This document shows, piece after piece, positions 1 through 8,180 of a DNA stretch of 60,110 nt. Position 1 is the stretch's first letter, and each line of letters opens with the position of its first letter. The notes below the pieces were generated by a model, which saw only the letters and a list, made by a program, of their open reading frames with translations, was not told the DNA's origin and did no database searches. The stretch covers positions 1 through 60,110 of the forward strand of contig NZ_DCLL01000018.1 of the NCBI RefSeq assembly GCF_002321025.1, read 5' to 3'. The DNA is from Acinetobacter lwoffii (lineage in GTDB: Bacteria > Pseudomonadota > Gammaproteobacteria > Pseudomonadales > Moraxellaceae). The position numbers and the translations under genes are program-made.

Positions 1-563
1 GTTTTATCAGAAGTTTTAATCCTCATCACCGCCGATGGATGTGCATTCTACAGGATTCCCGACCCAATACAACCCCTATTTTTAAATAATTCAGCAAAAA
101 TATCACGACTGTTTATTTATTCTACAAAAAATACAGGTTTTTCTATTTTTCACTCAAAATTTATTCAATTATTGATGTTTTAAAGTAGTTTATTTACTTA
201 TCAAAGGATATTTCTAGTTAATTTAATTGCTATATCTATCTAAAAATTTTTTATTGTCTTTATTTCAGATCAAACACAACAGATGAGTTAATAAAATAGA
301 TTTACTATGGAATCCCTTACCCATTTTAAAAATATAATCCTCCTCCATCCATTAAAATTCCATTCAACAAGATAATCACTCTATAGATAAACTCTGGTTG
401 AATTGTTGAATGATTAAAATTAAAAGTGAAGCAATGCGAGAAGAAAGCAATCTTCAATGCACAGTTTTATTAGATGAAAAATAATTTAATAGGGGTTCGA
501 GCATTCATCATGATAGCCACCGATAACAATTGTATATTTTTTATTCACATTGAATTTCAGGCA
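1..563. other. AT-rich spacer, no gene seen
   Basis: This stretch is strongly AT-rich and has no open frame with a convincing ribosome binding site. The only recognisable element is a leftward promoter-like sequence near its left end, annotated separately. A 24-codon frame at 410-484 exists but has no good ribosome binding site and is not called. The stretch separates the tRNA operon on its right from whatever is transcribed leftward off the edge of the window. Confidence 0.6.
45..72 (-). promoter_or_regulatory. Leftward promoter at the left edge
   Basis: Read on the minus strand there is TTGTAT, a 16-base spacer and TAGAAT, followed directly by GCAC. The tRNA operon promoter at 1051-1079 has the same TAGAATGCAC. 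This suggests a stable-RNA type promoter firing out of the window to the left, but the transcribed gene is not visible. Confidence 0.45.
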
Positions 564-586
564 TAAAAAAAACCGCTTAACGCGGT
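564..586 (-). terminator. Terminator of the tRNA operon
   Basis: On the minus strand the stem ACCGC/GCGGT with a five-base loop is followed by a run of eight T. It lies about 30 bases after the last tRNA of the leftward operon and fits an intrinsic terminator. Confidence 0.8.
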
Positions 587-615
587 ATCTTTTATCTCGA
601 CCATCTTGAAGGAGA

Positions 616-692
616 TGGTCGGAGCAGTAGGATTCGAACCTACGACCCCCTGGTCCCAAACCAGGTGCACTACCAGGCTGTGCTATGCTCCG
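616..692 (-). tRNA. tRNA-Pro (TGG), second copy of the operon
   Basis: A complete 77-base cloverleaf on the minus strand: acceptor CGGAGCA pairs with TGCTCCG, the T arm is GTAGG-TTCGAAT-CCTAC, and the anticodon loop TTTGGGA gives anticodon TGG. The 3' CCA is encoded. It is the last gene of the four-tRNA leftward operon. Its sequence is identical to the tRNA-Pro at 930-1006. Confidence 0.95.
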
Positions 693-709
693 ATTTCAAC
701 TTTAAAAGT

Positions 710-785
710 TGGGGTGAATGACGGGATTCGAACCCGCGACAACTGGAATCACAATCCAGGGCTCTACCAACTGAGCTACATCCAC
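710..785 (-). tRNA. tRNA-His (GTG)
   Basis: Minus-strand cloverleaf with acceptor GTGGATG pairing with CATTCAC, an anticodon loop containing GTG and an encoded CCA. The base before the acceptor, at 786, reads G on the transcript and faces a C discriminator, as expected for the extra G-1 of tRNA-His; the mature 5' end may therefore be 786. It is the third tRNA in transcription order. Confidence 0.93.
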
Positions 786-818
786 CATCATTTTGATTCT
801 TAACATCAAGCGACCAAA

Positions 819-895
819 TGGCGCGCCTGACAGGATTCGAACCTGTGACCATCCGCTTAGAAGGCGGATGCTCTATCCAACTGAGCTACAAGCGC
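819..895 (-). tRNA. tRNA-Arg (TCT)
   Basis: Minus-strand 77-base cloverleaf: acceptor GCGCTTG pairs with CAGGCGC (two G-U or A-U positions included), the anticodon loop CTTCTAA gives TCT, and CCA is encoded. It reads AGA codons. It is second in the operon, after the promoter-proximal tRNA-Pro. Confidence 0.94.
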
Positions 896-929
896 GTTAC
901 TGATGCAAACATCATTTGCCTTGAAGAAT

Positions 930-1006
930 TGGTCGGAGCAGTAGGATTCGAACCTACGACCCCCTGGTCCCAAACCAGGTGCACTACCAGGCTGTGCTAT
1001 GCTCCG
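930..1006 (-). tRNA. tRNA-Pro (TGG), first copy of the operon
   Basis: Identical over its whole 77 bases to the tRNA-Pro at 616-692, with anticodon TGG and encoded CCA. It is the promoter-proximal gene of the leftward operon; the -10 box lies about 45 bases upstream of it. Confidence 0.95.
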
Positions 1007-1050
1007 ATTCATCTCAGCTTTCGTATCGAACATCGTTCGGTACGGTGTGC

Positions 1051-1079
1051 ATTCTAGGCGTGACGCCCGGAGACGTCAA
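1051..1079 (-). promoter_or_regulatory. Promoter of the tRNA operon
   Basis: On the minus strand TTGACG, a 17-base spacer and TAGAAT are followed by a GC-containing discriminator (GCACACCG). This near-consensus layout with a GC-rich start region is typical of growth-rate and ppGpp-controlled stable-RNA promoters. That mode of control is inferred from the family pattern. Confidence 0.8.
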
Positions 1080-1101
1080 CACCTATATTTAAAAAAAACC
1101 G

Positions 1102-1120
1102 AAAAAACGCTTCAAGCGTT
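1102..1120 (-). terminator. Terminator of nadA
   Basis: The minus strand shows an AACGC/GCGTT stem with a short loop followed by TTTTTT, about 40 bases after the nadA stop codon. Confidence 0.7.
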
Positions 1121-1157
1121 TATTTATCAATCGCTTCAGACATTTTTTATACAAATT

Positions 1158-2225
1158 TTAACGTTTTAGTCTGGCACTAAAGTTCAGCATGCGATCTAGA
1201 GGCAGCTTTGCTCGTTCCGCAAGTACCGGATCGACATATACTTCCTGATCTTTATGCTGTAACACATGCAAGATACCATCCAGCTCGTTCATGGCCATCC
1301 AAGGGCAATGCGCACAAGAACGACAGGTCGCCCCCTCTCCTGCGGTTGGTGCTTCAATCAGGATTTTATCCGGTACTGCCTGCTGCATTTTATAAAAAAT
1401 GCCGCGATCAGTAGCCACGATTAAACGTTGATGTGGCAAAGTCTGCGCTGCTTTAATCAGTTGCGAAGTGCTACCCACGGCATCAGCAATCTCGACTACA
1501 GACATCGGTGATTCAGGATGTACCAGAACCGCAGCATCTGGATAGAGTGCTTTCATATTGGCAATACCGCGTGAACGGAATTCTTCATGCACGATACAGG
1601 CGCCATCCCAGAGCAACATCTCTGCACCGGTTTTTTTCTGGATATAACGACCCAGATGCTGATCGGGTGCCCAGATGATTTTTTCGCCCAGACTGTCCAG
1701 ATGTTCGATAATTTCCACTGCACAGCTTGAAGTGACGACCCAATCGGCCCGGGCTTTCACGGCCGCTGACGTGTTAGCATAAACCACCACGGTATGATCC
1801 GGGTGCGCATCGCAAAAAGCGGTAAATTCATCGACAGGACAACCCAAGTCCAGTGAACAGGTCGCTTCCAGGGTAGGCATCAGCACGGTTTTATGGGGTG
1901 AAAGAATTTTAGAGGTTTCGCCCATAAATTTCACACCAGCCACCACAAGCGTTGAAGCCGGATGATCGCGACCAAAACGCGCCATTTCCAGTGAATCGGA
2001 AACACAGCCACCGGTCAGTTCAGCCAGTTCTTGCACTTCAGGATCACAATAATAATGCGCCACCAAAACAGCATCCTGTTTTTCCAGCTCTGCCTTGATC
2101 TGTGCAAATTTGTCCAATTTTTCCTGCTGGCTCATTTGATGTTCTTGAGGAACACCCAAACGATCTAAATGCGCCTGCACAATCGATTTAGCTTCATTGG
2201 CTATTAATTTGGTCGCATCATTCAT
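1158..2225 (-). CDS. nadA: Quinolinate synthase
   Basis: Condenses iminoaspartate (from NadB) with dihydroxyacetone phosphate to quinolinate in de novo NAD synthesis; a cytoplasmic [4Fe-4S] enzyme. From the chosen start the protein has 355 residues. The three cluster ligands are visible as Cys123, Cys210 (in WDGACIVHEEF) and Cys307 (in CRSCAHCPWM), matching the known triad with a constant offset. The start at 2225 is preferred over an in-frame one ten codons upstream, because homology begins there and the longer start has no ribosome binding site. It stands alone between the tRNA operon and argJ with its own terminator, so it is probably a single-gene unit. Confidence 0.95.
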   Translation of the reverse strand: MNDATKLIANEAKSIVQAHLDRLGVPQEHQMSQQEKLDKFAQIKAELEKQDAVLVAHYYCDPEVQELAELTGGCVSDSLEMARFGRDHPASTLVVAGVKFMGETSKILSPHKTVLMPTLEATCSLDLGCPVDEFTAFCDAHPDHTVVVYANTSAAVKARADWVVTSSCAVEIIEHLDSLGEKIIWAPDQHLGRYIQKKTGAEMLLWDGACIVHEEFRSRGIANMKALYPDAAVLVHPESPMSVVEIADAVGSTSQLIKAAQTLPHQRLIVATDRGIFYKMQQAVPDKILIEAPTAGEGATCRSCAHCPWMAMNELDGILHVLQHKDQEVYVDPVLAERAKLPLDRMLNFSARLKR

Positions 2226-2338
2226 CACAATTCTTACTCTACCCTCATGGTTCACTATTCAATGAACCTTTCACCCTACATCCCGGTCAGCTCTGGCGAA
2301 GTGCTATTTTTGACCAGTCATTAAAAACTACAAGATAT

Positions 2339-2364
2339 AAAAAAAGCCCCACAACGGAGGCTTT
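2339..2364 (-). terminator. Terminator of argJ
   Basis: On the minus strand AAAGCC and GGCTTT form a stem around a ten-base loop, followed by a T run. It sits directly after the argJ stop codon. Confidence 0.7.
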
Positions 2365-2378
2365 AGAAACGATCTGAA

Positions 2379-3599
2379 TTATGAGCGATAATCTGCATTG
2401 ATTTTTACGTAGTCATACGACAGATCACAGGTATAAACCGTATCTTTTGCCTGACCTCGTCCAAGATCAACACGAATCGTCATTTCAGCCTGGGCCATCA
2501 CACGTGCACCGGCTGCTTCAGTATAGTCTGCTGCCGCACCACCATCTTTACAGATTTGTACATCATCTAACCAAACCTGAATTTTTGCAACGTCTAAATT
2601 CGGCACACCGGCATAACCAATCGCAGCCAGAATACGGCCCCAGTTTGGATCAGAAGCAAAAATCGCGGTTTTGACCAGCGGTGAATGCGCAATGCTATAG
2701 GCAATATCGCAGCACTCTTGAGTATTGCCGCCACCTTCCACAGTCACGGTAATGAACTTAGTCGCACCTTCACCATCACGTACAATCAGTTGCGCAAGGC
2801 GTTTCATGGTACGTGTCAATACGTCTAGCACCACTGCATAACGCGGATCTTCAGTTGAAGTGATCTCAGCACCACCGGCCTGACCCGTAGCAATAAAGAT
2901 ACATGAGTCATTGGTTGAGGTATCGCCATCAATGGTAATACGGTTAAACGAGACATTGACTGTTTCAGTTAATAACTGTTGAACCAGTTCACGGCTGATC
3001 GGTGCATCCGTCGCAACATAACCCAGCATGGTCGCCATATTGGGACGAATCATGCCTGCACCTTTGGAAATACCGGTCATGGTATAAGTCACACCATCCA
3101 GCTCGAACTGTTCTGAAGCACCTTTCGGGGTGGTATCTGTGGTCATGATTCCAGTTGCTGCATCGACCCAGGCATCATCACGCAATGAATCCAGCGCAGG
3201 CTGTAAACCTGTAAGCAAACGCTCCATTGGAAGCTGCTCACCAATCACACCAGTCGAGAATGGCAACACTTCAGCAGCCTGTACGCCTGCAAGTTCAGCC
3301 AGCTTGGCACAGGTGGCTTCTGCATTTGCCATGCCTGTAGGGCCTGTTCCTGCATTGGCATTTCCGGTATTGATTACCAGGTAACGTGGATTACCCGCTT
3401 GCAAATGGGCTTTAGATACATGCACTGGTGCTGCACAAAAGGCATTCTGGGTAAACACCCCTGCAACATTGGAGCCTGCAGCCAGTTCAAATATCACCAG
3501 GTCACGTCGGTTCTGATAGCGCACATAGGCTTCAGCCGAACCAATTTTAACCCCTTTCACCACATGCATCTGTGGCATAGATACGTCACCAACTGCCAT
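2379..3599 (-). CDS. argJ: Bifunctional ornithine acetyltransferase / N-acetylglutamate synthase
   Basis: Moves the acetyl group from N-acetylornithine to glutamate and can also acetylate glutamate from acetyl-CoA, closing the cyclic arginine pathway. The 406-residue protein has the family's self-cleavage site: Thr190 in PNMATMLGY becomes the N-terminal nucleophile of the beta chain. The motif TTDTTPKG near residue 153 and GRILAAIGYAG near the C-terminus are also typical. The open frame continues 35 codons upstream, but ArgJ homology starts at MAVGDVSMPQ; GGA lies seven bases before this ATG. It is a single gene with a terminator. Confidence 0.95.
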   Translation of the reverse strand: MAVGDVSMPQMHVVKGVKIGSAEAYVRYQNRRDLVIFELAAGSNVAGVFTQNAFCAAPVHVSKAHLQAGNPRYLVINTGNANAGTGPTGMANAEATCAKLAELAGVQAAEVLPFSTGVIGEQLPMERLLTGLQPALDSLRDDAWVDAATGIMTTDTTPKGASEQFELDGVTYTMTGISKGAGMIRPNMATMLGYVATDAPISRELVQQLLTETVNVSFNRITIDGDTSTNDSCIFIATGQAGGAEITSTEDPRYAVVLDVLTRTMKRLAQLIVRDGEGATKFITVTVEGGGNTQECCDIAYSIAHSPLVKTAIFASDPNWGRILAAIGYAGVPNLDVAKIQVWLDDVQICKDGGAAADYTEAAGARVMAQAEMTIRVDLGRGQAKDTVYTCDLSYDYVKINADYRS

Positions 3600-3710
3600 T
3601 TTAAAGTCCAATATTGAAGTTTTAGAAAAATACAGCTTAGTTGATCTGCAACAAAAAATCGAGCCAAAGCCTGAGCCAGCCTGAGATTTGTTATGGATTT
3701 TCACAATAAA

Positions 3711-3733
3711 AAACCAGTCATCAAGACTGGTTT
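3711..3733. terminator. Hairpin terminator downstream of the small secreted protein
   Basis: AAACCAGT and ACTGGTTT form a perfect eight-base stem with A and T runs outside. It lies just downstream of the leftward small gene that ends at 3758. Confidence 0.75.
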
Positions 3734-3757
3734 CTACATTTTTAAAATAAGATATTT

Positions 3758-4111
3758 TTAATTTTGTGCAAGTTGTCCAGATTCGCTTAGCAAAGCCTGT
3801 TTCGCCTGTTGTTGACTTGCAGTAGAAAGTGCCGGATTTGTAGCAACAATACGGTCTGCATTTGCCGCATTGGCAGCTGCAATCGCAGCCGTCTGCAACA
3901 CAATCGGACGATTCTGGTTGGCAAAGGTATAACGGATGCCGGTACGTGGGCTTGCCACAGTCACTTGTGCATCGGTACGTTGTACTTGAGCAGTAGTCGT
4001 ACCCACCGCTTGCTGAACTTTATCAATTGTTGTGGTCGCTGCAGTTTGGGCAAAACTTAAGGCAGGCATTGCCAAAGCGGCAATCATGAGCGTTTTTAAT
4101 ACTTTTTCCAT
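3758..4111 (-). CDS. Small secreted protein of unknown function
   Basis: I do not recognise a family. The 117-residue protein starts with a lysine, a hydrophobic stretch and an ALSFAQ cleavage-like site, so a Sec signal peptide of about 21 residues is likely and the mature part would be periplasmic or secreted. The mature protein is rich in Ala, Thr and Gln, with no cysteines and no repeats beyond short Ala-rich runs (AAIAAANAANA). It is flanked by hairpin terminators on both sides and so is probably transcribed alone. It may be a lineage-restricted envelope protein; function unknown. Confidence 0.75.
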   Translation of the reverse strand: MEKVLKTLMIAALAMPALSFAQTAATTTIDKVQQAVGTTTAQVQRTDAQVTVASPRTGIRYTFANQNRPIVLQTAAIAAANAANADRIVATNPALSTASQQQAKQALLSESGQLAQN

Positions 4112-4212
4112 TCAGGTTATTCCACTTTGAGGTGTTGAATGAGCCATTAAATAGCATTTAATTCCTAAGACTGCAAACAGTATTCAATTTCTGAAAAATC
4201 TTCATACATAAA

Positions 4213-4240
4213 AAAATCAGAGCCATGGGGCTCTGATTTT
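4213..4240. terminator. Terminator of secA
   Basis: A 12-base perfect inverted repeat (AAAATCAGAGCC and its complement) with a four-base loop and T run on the minus strand, placed immediately after the secA stop codon. Confidence 0.85.
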
Positions 4241-4249
4241 TAATAGCGT

Positions 4250-6976
4250 TTAGATCTTACCATGACACTGTTTGTATTTCAGGCCTGAACCACATGGACA
4301 AGGTGCATTACGACTTGCCGGTGCTTCAAAAACTGGTGCTACCGGATTGGCCTGAGCATTTTGCTCGGTCGTCACCTCATGGTCGCCTGCCAACAAGCCG
4401 TCAAACTCTTCATGAGATAACTGCAAACGCATTGCCTCAGCCTGTGCCTGCTGCTGTGCTTCCATTTCCGCCAGCTCTTCAGGGGTCGGTACGTGGATGC
4501 GTGACAGATCTGTCACGACATCGGATTTGATCGTACCCAGCATGTTCACAAACAGGTTATAAGCTTCTTTTTTGTATTCCTGCTCCGGATTCTTCTGCGC
4601 ATAACCACGTAAATGAATACCCTGACGCAAGTAATCCATAGCCGCCAGATGCTCTTTCCAATGACGGTCCAGAGAATTCAGCATAAAGTGACGTTCAAGC
4701 GATGCTGCAGATTCCCCACCCATTTGTTCACGACGCGAACGGTAGCGGTTCAGCACTTCATCGGTAATACGAACCACCAAAGCTTCTTCATCCAGACGAC
4801 GGTCCTGTTCCAGCCATTGCCCGATAGGAAGATCCATCGAAAGATCTTCACGTAGCGCCAGTTCCAGACCTTCAATATCCCACTGGTCATGAATCGATTC
4901 AGGTGGAATATAGTTGGCGATCACACCCTGCATCACTTCACGGATCATTTCTTCAATATAATCCTGCAGTGAATTTTCTGCCAAAATGTCATCACGCTGA
5001 CTATAAATGATCTTACGCTGTTCGTTATTCACGTCATCGTATTTCAGCAAGTTCTTACGAATATCGAAGTTACGTGCTTCCACTTTACGCTGCGCATTTT
5101 CAATCGAGCGAGACACCATTTTGTGCTCAATCGCTTCATCTTCCTGCAAGCCCATGGCACGCATCATGCCGACTACGCGATCACCGGCGAAAATACGCAT
5201 CAAGTCATCTTCAAGTGACAGGTAGAAACGTGATACACCCGGGTCACCCTGACGACCGGCACGGCCACGCAGCTGGTTATCGATACGGCGTGATTCATGA
5301 CGCTCGGAACCGATAATATGCAAACCGCCTGAATCCAGCACGGCCTGGTGATTAACATCCCATTCTGCTTTCAGACGAGTTTCATCTTCAGGAGTCGGGT
5401 TTTCAATTTTAGCCAGCAACGCCTTCCAGTTACCACCCAACAAAATGTCGGTACCACGACCGGCCATGTTAGTGGCAATCGTCACTGCACGCGGCGCACC
5501 GGCCTGCGCAATAATATCGGCTTCACGTTCGTGCTGTTTGGCATTCAGTACTTCATGCTGGATCCCTGCAGCTTTTAGCTTATCCGACAGGATCTCAGAA
5601 GCTTCAATGGTGGCTGTACCAATCAGAATTGGTGCAACACCAGCTTCATGCACACGCTGAATTTCTTGAATAATGGCGTTATATTTGCCTTCACGATTTA
5701 AATAGATTAAATCGTTCTGGTCATCACGGATCATTGGACGGTGAGTTGGAATCAGCACCACATCCAGACCATAAATTTCTTTCATTTCCGCTGCTTCAGT
5801 ATCAGCAGTACCGGTCATACCGGACAGTTTTTTATACAGACGGAAATAGTTCTGGAAGGTTGTGGTTGCCAGAGTCTGGTTTTCTGGCTGGATTTCCAGA
5901 CCTTCTTTGGCTTCTACGGCTTGATGCAAACCTTCAGACCAACGACGTCCCGGCATAGTACGACCGGTATTTTCATCGACAATAATCACTTCACCATCGT
6001 TGATGATGTATTGGACATTACGCTGATAGAGATAATGCGCACGGATCGCTGCAGTAACATGATGCAACAGGTTTAGGTTCGATGCTGAATACAAGCTCTC
6101 GCCTTCTGCCAACAAGCCCATTTCTATCAGTTCACTTTCAATGGTTTCAAAACCCACTTCAGTAATTTCAACTGAACGCTGTTTTTCATCAATCCAGAAG
6201 TGACCGCCATCCGGCACTTTCTCTTCTTTCTGTGCCTGTAATTTTGGTGGAATATTATTGATGGCTGCATAAAGCTGTGAAGAATCTTCACTTTGACCGG
6301 AAATAATCAACGGGGTACGTGCTTCATCAATCAGGATCGAATCGACCTCATCGATAATCGCATAGGTCAAACCACGCTGCTTTTTCTCTACTAGCGAGAA
6401 CACCATGTTGTCACGCAGGTAGTCAAAGCCAAATTCGTTATTGGTACCGTAAGTAATATCGGCACGATAAGCTTCAGCTTTTTCCATCGGATTTTGCATG
6501 GAATAAATAATGCCGATGCTTAGACCCAAAAATTCGAATAATGGACGGTTCAACTCGGCATCACGTTGTGCCAGGTAATCGTTCACGGTAATGACATGCA
6601 CGCCCTGACCACTGATGGCATTCAGATAACAGGCCAAAGTACCCATCAGGGTTTTACCTTCACCGGTACGCATTTCTGCGATTTTACCTTCATGCAAGGT
6701 AATACCACCGATCAGCTGCACGTCATAATGACGCATGCCCATCACCCGCTTCGCGGCTTCACGACAGACTGCAAATGCTTCAGGCAATAGTTTATCGAGG
6801 GTTTCACCCTTATTATATCGTTGTTTGAATTCTTCAGTTTTTGCAGATAAGTCTGCATCGCTAAGGGTAGATATCGTCGGCTCGAGCACATTAATCTTGT
6901 CTACGATTTTACGCATGCGTTTGAGTTCGCGCTCATTTTTGGTACCGAAGATTCCTCCGATCAGACTTGCCAACAT
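4250..6976 (-). CDS. secA: Preprotein translocase ATPase SecA
   Basis: The motor that drives unfolded preproteins through SecYEG at the inner membrane. At 908 residues it is full length. Visible features are the Walker A motif RTGEGKT at 103-109, the DEAD-type motif IDEVDSILIDEARTP near residue 210, the second helicase motor with NMAGRGTDILLGGN, and the C-terminal zinc-binding tail CPCGSGLKYKQCHG used for SecB binding. No secM-like gene precedes it. The other Sec genes of the window, yajC-secDF, lie 20 kb away. Its own terminator and a 330-base upstream spacer suggest a single-gene unit. Confidence 0.97.
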   Translation of the reverse strand: MLASLIGGIFGTKNERELKRMRKIVDKINVLEPTISTLSDADLSAKTEEFKQRYNKGETLDKLLPEAFAVCREAAKRVMGMRHYDVQLIGGITLHEGKIAEMRTGEGKTLMGTLACYLNAISGQGVHVITVNDYLAQRDAELNRPLFEFLGLSIGIIYSMQNPMEKAEAYRADITYGTNNEFGFDYLRDNMVFSLVEKKQRGLTYAIIDEVDSILIDEARTPLIISGQSEDSSQLYAAINNIPPKLQAQKEEKVPDGGHFWIDEKQRSVEITEVGFETIESELIEMGLLAEGESLYSASNLNLLHHVTAAIRAHYLYQRNVQYIINDGEVIIVDENTGRTMPGRRWSEGLHQAVEAKEGLEIQPENQTLATTTFQNYFRLYKKLSGMTGTADTEAAEMKEIYGLDVVLIPTHRPMIRDDQNDLIYLNREGKYNAIIQEIQRVHEAGVAPILIGTATIEASEILSDKLKAAGIQHEVLNAKQHEREADIIAQAGAPRAVTIATNMAGRGTDILLGGNWKALLAKIENPTPEDETRLKAEWDVNHQAVLDSGGLHIIGSERHESRRIDNQLRGRAGRQGDPGVSRFYLSLEDDLMRIFAGDRVVGMMRAMGLQEDEAIEHKMVSRSIENAQRKVEARNFDIRKNLLKYDDVNNEQRKIIYSQRDDILAENSLQDYIEEMIREVMQGVIANYIPPESIHDQWDIEGLELALREDLSMDLPIGQWLEQDRRLDEEALVVRITDEVLNRYRSRREQMGGESAASLERHFMLNSLDRHWKEHLAAMDYLRQGIHLRGYAQKNPEQEYKKEAYNLFVNMLGTIKSDVVTDLSRIHVPTPEELAEMEAQQQAQAEAMRLQLSHEEFDGLLAGDHEVTTEQNAQANPVAPVFEAPASRNAPCPCGSGLKYKQCHGKI

Positions 6977-7308
6977 GAATAGACTCTCTAAATCTTGCTT
7001 GTCAAATGAATATGTTCTTAGTCGTTATTATGGTGCTAGAAATTTGAACTACAAGGGTTTTGCTGTAAAACCGCTAAAAAAATCTGATCCTTAGTTCTAG
7101 CCCTAAGATCTAAGGCAAAGTAATGTAGCAAATTTTCCCTGTGCAACATAGTCAATTAAGTGACTGATTTTTGCGCTTCTGGATAGACGGATATCCTACT
7201 TATGCAATTTACTCATAAAGAAAGCAAAAAACACTATTTTTAATCATAAAAAAATTGATTCATATTAAATCGTATCTCGACACTAAAAGACCAATTGAGG
7301 CTAAAAAG
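6977..7308. other. Divergent spacer between secA and the peroxiredoxin gene
   Basis: An AT-rich intergenic stretch carrying the upstream regions of two divergent genes. It contains a short imperfect inverted repeat (CCTTAG...CTAAGG) at about 7089-7115. I could not pick convincing -35/-10 pairs. An in-frame extension of the peroxiredoxin frame to 7255 lies here but is not considered coding. Confidence 0.5.
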
Positions 7309-7950
7309 ATGAGTTTACGTCTAGGCGATACCGCACCGAATTTTGAACAGCAATCCAGTGAAGGCCTGATTAATTTTTATGACTTTCTGGGTGATAGCTG
7401 GGGCATTTTATTTTCACACCCTGCTGACTATACACCAGTATGTACGACTGAGCTTGGCTATACCGCAAAACTGAAAGACGAGTTTGCAAAACGTAGCGTG
7501 AAAGCCATTGCCTTGTCGGTCGATGATGTTGAATCGCATCATGGCTGGATTAAAGACATCAATGAAACCCAGAACACCACAGTGAATTTCCCCATCATTG
7601 CCGATCAGGATCGCAAAGTTTCCGAGCTGTATGACTTTATTCATCCGAATGCCAGCGAAACTCTAACGGTCCGTTCTTTAGTGGTCATTGACCCCAATAA
7701 AAAAGTCCGTTTGATTATTACTTATCCTGCATCGACCGGTCGTAATTTCCATGAAATCTTGCGTGTGATAGATTCGCTGCAACTCACCGATAGCCATAAA
7801 GTGGCAACGCCTGCAAACTGGCAGCATGGCGATGATGTGGTGATTGTCCCTTCATTGAAGGATGAGGAGGAAATCAAGCAACGTTTTCCAAAAGGTTATA
7901 CCGCTGTCACGCCTTACCTTCGCTTAACGCCACATCCTGAGCAAAATTAA
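7309..7950 (+). CDS. 1-Cys peroxiredoxin (Prx6-like)
   Basis: Reduces hydrogen peroxide and organic peroxides in the cytoplasm. The 213-residue protein has the peroxidatic site with Thr42 and Cys45 in HPADYTPVCTTELG. The long C-terminal part with PANWQHGDDVVIVPS is typical of the Prx6 subgroup, and no resolving cysteine is evident. The start at 7309 has GAGG eight bases upstream; an in-frame start 18 codons earlier lacks one. It is followed by a 150-base spacer and a UUCG-loop terminator and seems to be a single gene. Confidence 0.92.
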   Translation: MSLRLGDTAPNFEQQSSEGLINFYDFLGDSWGILFSHPADYTPVCTTELGYTAKLKDEFAKRSVKAIALSVDDVESHHGWIKDINETQNTTVNFPIIADQDRKVSELYDFIHPNASETLTVRSLVVIDPNKKVRLIITYPASTGRNFHEILRVIDSLQLTDSHKVATPANWQHGDDVVIVPSLKDEEEIKQRFPKGYTAVTPYLRLTPHPEQN

Positions 7951-8103
7951 AAGGACTCCTTTTTAATTTTGCGCAAGACAAGCGAAGCGCGTAGCACAGG
8001 ATAAGATGGAGCTCGTAGTAAAGAATAAGAGAAACTCTATTTTCCAGATTTAATGCTTTATCGAATACTACATTGACGTGCTACGGGTTCGATTTCTCTA
8101 TAC
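7951..8103 (+). other. Possibly structured 3' region after the peroxiredoxin gene
   Basis: The stretch holds nested short inverted repeats: GTAGCAC near 7995 with GTGCTAC near 8081, GTAGTA near 8013 with TACTAC near 8068, and AGAGAAA near 8029 with TTTCTCT near 8093. It ends at a strong terminator. It could be a folded 3' untranslated region or a small RNA. No function can be assigned. Confidence 0.35.
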
Positions 8104-8128
8104 AGCCTGTCTTCGGATAGGCTTTTTT
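8104..8128 (+). terminator. UUCG-loop terminator after the peroxiredoxin gene
   Basis: AGCCTGTC-TTCG-GATAGGCT with six following T residues: a seven-to-eight-pair stem closed by a stable UUCG tetraloop. This is a very good intrinsic terminator on the plus strand. Confidence 0.88.
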
Positions 8129-8180
8129 ATATTCAAAATCTCATATCCACTTTAAACTTGAAATAACAAAAACAACATCT

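Noticed and set aside
410..484. A 24-codon open frame in the left spacer
   Set aside because: It has no convincing ribosome binding site, and such short frames are expected by chance in AT-rich DNA.
489..506. GGGGTTCGAGC resembling a tRNA T loop
   Set aside because: No acceptor or anticodon stem can be formed around it, so it is not a tRNA or a clear remnant of one.
606..1057. Short open frames across the tRNA cluster on both strands
   Set aside because: They lie wholly or mostly within tRNA genes and their similar peptides come from the repeated tRNA sequence, not from coding selection.
6977..7308. A secM-like regulatory gene upstream of secA
   Set aside because: No open frame with a signal peptide and arrest motif is present on the secA strand.
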